From positions 1-64,000 of the forward strand of contig JAFAFA010000013.1 in the NCBI GenBank assembly GCA_023423695.1: 64,000 nucleotides of DNA, written 5' to 3'. Of this stretch, positions 62,791 through 64,000 are shown one piece after another; within the stretch, counting starts at the first letter, position 1, and every line of letters begins with the position of its first letter. Under the pieces are notes generated by a model that worked only from the letters and a program-made list of their open reading frames with translations, had not been told where the DNA came from and did not search any database. The DNA comes from Pseudomonadota bacterium. GTDB taxonomy: Bacteria; Pseudomonadota; Alphaproteobacteria; Azospirillales; Azospirillaceae. The position numbers and the translations under genes were made by a program.

Positions 62791-64000
62791 ATGACCGAGG
62801 AACGGCTCAGTTTTCAAGCCGAGGTCAGCCGTCTGCTCGACATCGTCGCCCACTCGCTCTACAGCGAGAAGGAAGTGTTCCTGCGCGAACTGGTCTCCAA
62901 CGCGTCGGACGCCTGCGACCGCCTGCGCTACGCGGCGCTGACCCAGCCGGAACTCTCGGCCGACGATCCGAACCTCAAGGTCCGCCTGCTGGTCGACAAG
63001 GACGCGCGGACCCTGACCGTCGCCGACAACGGCATCGGCATGAACCGCGAGGATCTGGTCGAGAATCTCGGCACCATCGCCCGCTCCGGCACCGCCGCCT
63101 TCATGAAGTCGCTGGAAGGTGCGGAAAAGGGTGACGGAAAGAAGGACGTCAACCTGATCGGCCAGTTCGGCGTCGGCTTCTATTCCGCCTTCATGGCAGC
63201 CGACAAGGTCACGGTGCTGACCCGCAAGGCCGGCGAGGCCCATGGCTGGCGCTGGGAATCCGACGGCAAGGGCGAGTTCACCATCGCCGAGGCCGACGGC
63301 CTGTCGCGCGGCACGCAGATCGTCCTGCATCTGCGCGACGGCGACGACGAGTATCTCGACGAGGCCCGTCTGGGCGGCATCGTCCGCAAGTATTCCGACC
63401 ACATCGCCATCCCCATCCTGTTCGGCGAGGGTGACGACGCCAAGGCGCTGAACAGCGCGTCGGCCCTGTGGACCCGGTCGAAGTCGGAGATCACCCCCGA
63501 CCAGTACAAGGAATTCTATCACCATGTCGGCCACGCCTTCGACGACCCGTGGCTGACCCTGCACTGGCGGGCCGAAGGGGCGCTGGAATACACCAACCTG
63601 CTCTATGTGCCTTCGACCAAGCCCTTCGACCTGTTCGATCCCAAGCGCGCCCACCGGGTGAAGCTGTACGTCAAGCGCGTCTTCATCACCGACGCGGCGG
63701 AAGGGCTGATCCCGCCCTACCTGCGCTTCCTGCGCGGCGTGGTCGACAGCGAGGATCTGCCGCTGAACATCAGCCGCGAGATGCTGCAGCACAACCCGAT
63801 GCTGGCCAAGATCAAGGCCGGCATCACTCGGCGCGTCCTGTCGGAACTGTCCAAGAAGGCCAAGGACACCGAGAACGCCGCCGAATACGACAGCTTCTGG
63901 GAAAACTTCGGCGCGGTGCTGAAGGAAGGCCTCTATGAGGACTACGAGCACCGGGACGAGCTGCTGAAGCTGCTGCGCTTCCGCACCACCGCCGGCGAGG
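62791..64000 (+). CDS. htpG: Chaperone HtpG (Hsp90), N-terminal part (cut by window edge)
   Basis: The first 403 residues of about 630. The GHKL ATPase has LRELVSNASDACDRLR, VADNGIGMNREDL, IARSGTAAF and LIGQFGVGFYSAFM. The middle domain has TNLLYVPSTKPFDLF, LRGVVDSEDLPLNISREMLQ with the catalytic-loop Arg. A cytosolic ATP-dependent chaperone induced by heat. It runs off the right edge in an open frame. Confidence 0.97.
   Translation, partial: MTEERLSFQAEVSRLLDIVAHSLYSEKEVFLRELVSNASDACDRLRYAALTQPELSADDPNLKVRLLVDKDARTLTVADNGIGMNREDLVENLGTIARSGTAAFMKSLEGAEKGDGKKDVNLIGQFGVGFYSAFMAADKVTVLTRKAGEAHGWRWESDGKGEFTIAEADGLSRGTQIVLHLRDGDDEYLDEARLGGIVRKYSDHIAIPILFGEGDDAKALNSASALWTRSKSEITPDQYKEFYHHVGHAFDDPWLTLHWRAEGALEYTNLLYVPSTKPFDLFDPKRAHRVKLYVKRVFITDAAEGLIPPYLRFLRGVVDSEDLPLNISREMLQHNPMLAKIKAGITRRVLSELSKKAKDTENAAEYDSFWENFGAVLKEGLYEDYEHRDELLKLLRFRTTAGE

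Overview
The window is GC-rich chromosomal DNA from an alphaproteobacterium, most likely Rhodospirillales and close to Azospirillum. That placement is an inference from three things: the F1 ATPase operon atpHAGDC without F0 genes; alphaproteobacterial signatures (a TipF-like protein, an FzlA-like protein, a DUF6481-type gene beside a cold-shock gene); and the overall base composition. Most of the sequence is tightly packed housekeeping DNA, with short operons, many ATGA/GTGA overlaps and clear hairpin terminators.

Layout. 1-3.8 kb: thrS (cut by the left edge), a TipF-like degenerate EAL protein, and pyrD coupled to a DUF952 gene. 4.4-12.8 kb: a leftward T7-like phage late-gene module (capsid, small virion-type gene, tail tubular proteins A and B, coiled-coil protein, tail spike, large terminase, small membrane/coiled-coil protein). 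It has no portal, scaffold, integrase, polymerase or recognisable lysis gene. 13.2-19 kb: a Fur-family regulator coupled to a small Cys-rich gene, divergent sodC, a DEAD-box helicase, a beta-class GST, and a chemoreceptor coupled to a small exported protein. 19.3-25.5 kb: a ferritin-like/acyl-ACP desaturase-like protein and atpHAGDC. 25.9-33.8 kb: a Cache-domain protein, priA, then fsa-DUF484-xerC, lpdA, and an entericidin-like lipoprotein behind an EcfG-type promoter.

34.0-36.3 kb is the most unusual segment. A promoter and a short leader ORF lead into a 657-residue protein with an N-terminal DUF4157 domain and a C-terminal His-rich nuclease-like domain, the architecture of an extracellular-contractile-injection-system cargo or polymorphic toxin. 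Its central and C-terminal part is strikingly AT-rich. It is followed directly by a broken fragment of hldE, whose intact copy lies about 1 kb further on.

36.3-54.9 kb returns to housekeeping: DUF6481, cspA, hldE, an orphan histidine kinase, a methyltransferase, an operon pairing a CYTH-CHAD protein with an orphan ParA, pgk, the SRP RNA, dnaX-ybaB-recR, a membrane-fused carotenoid-type oxidoreductase, gluQ, an HNH protein and accA. 55-64 kb holds a solitary imuB, a lipoprotein, a HupE/UreJ-like protein, a TAXI receptor, a GNAT enzyme, an FzlA-like protein, a large exported protein, and htpG (cut by the right edge) behind a sigma-32-type promoter. A family of G/C-tract palindromes is scattered between genes, and one copy forms the start of imuB.
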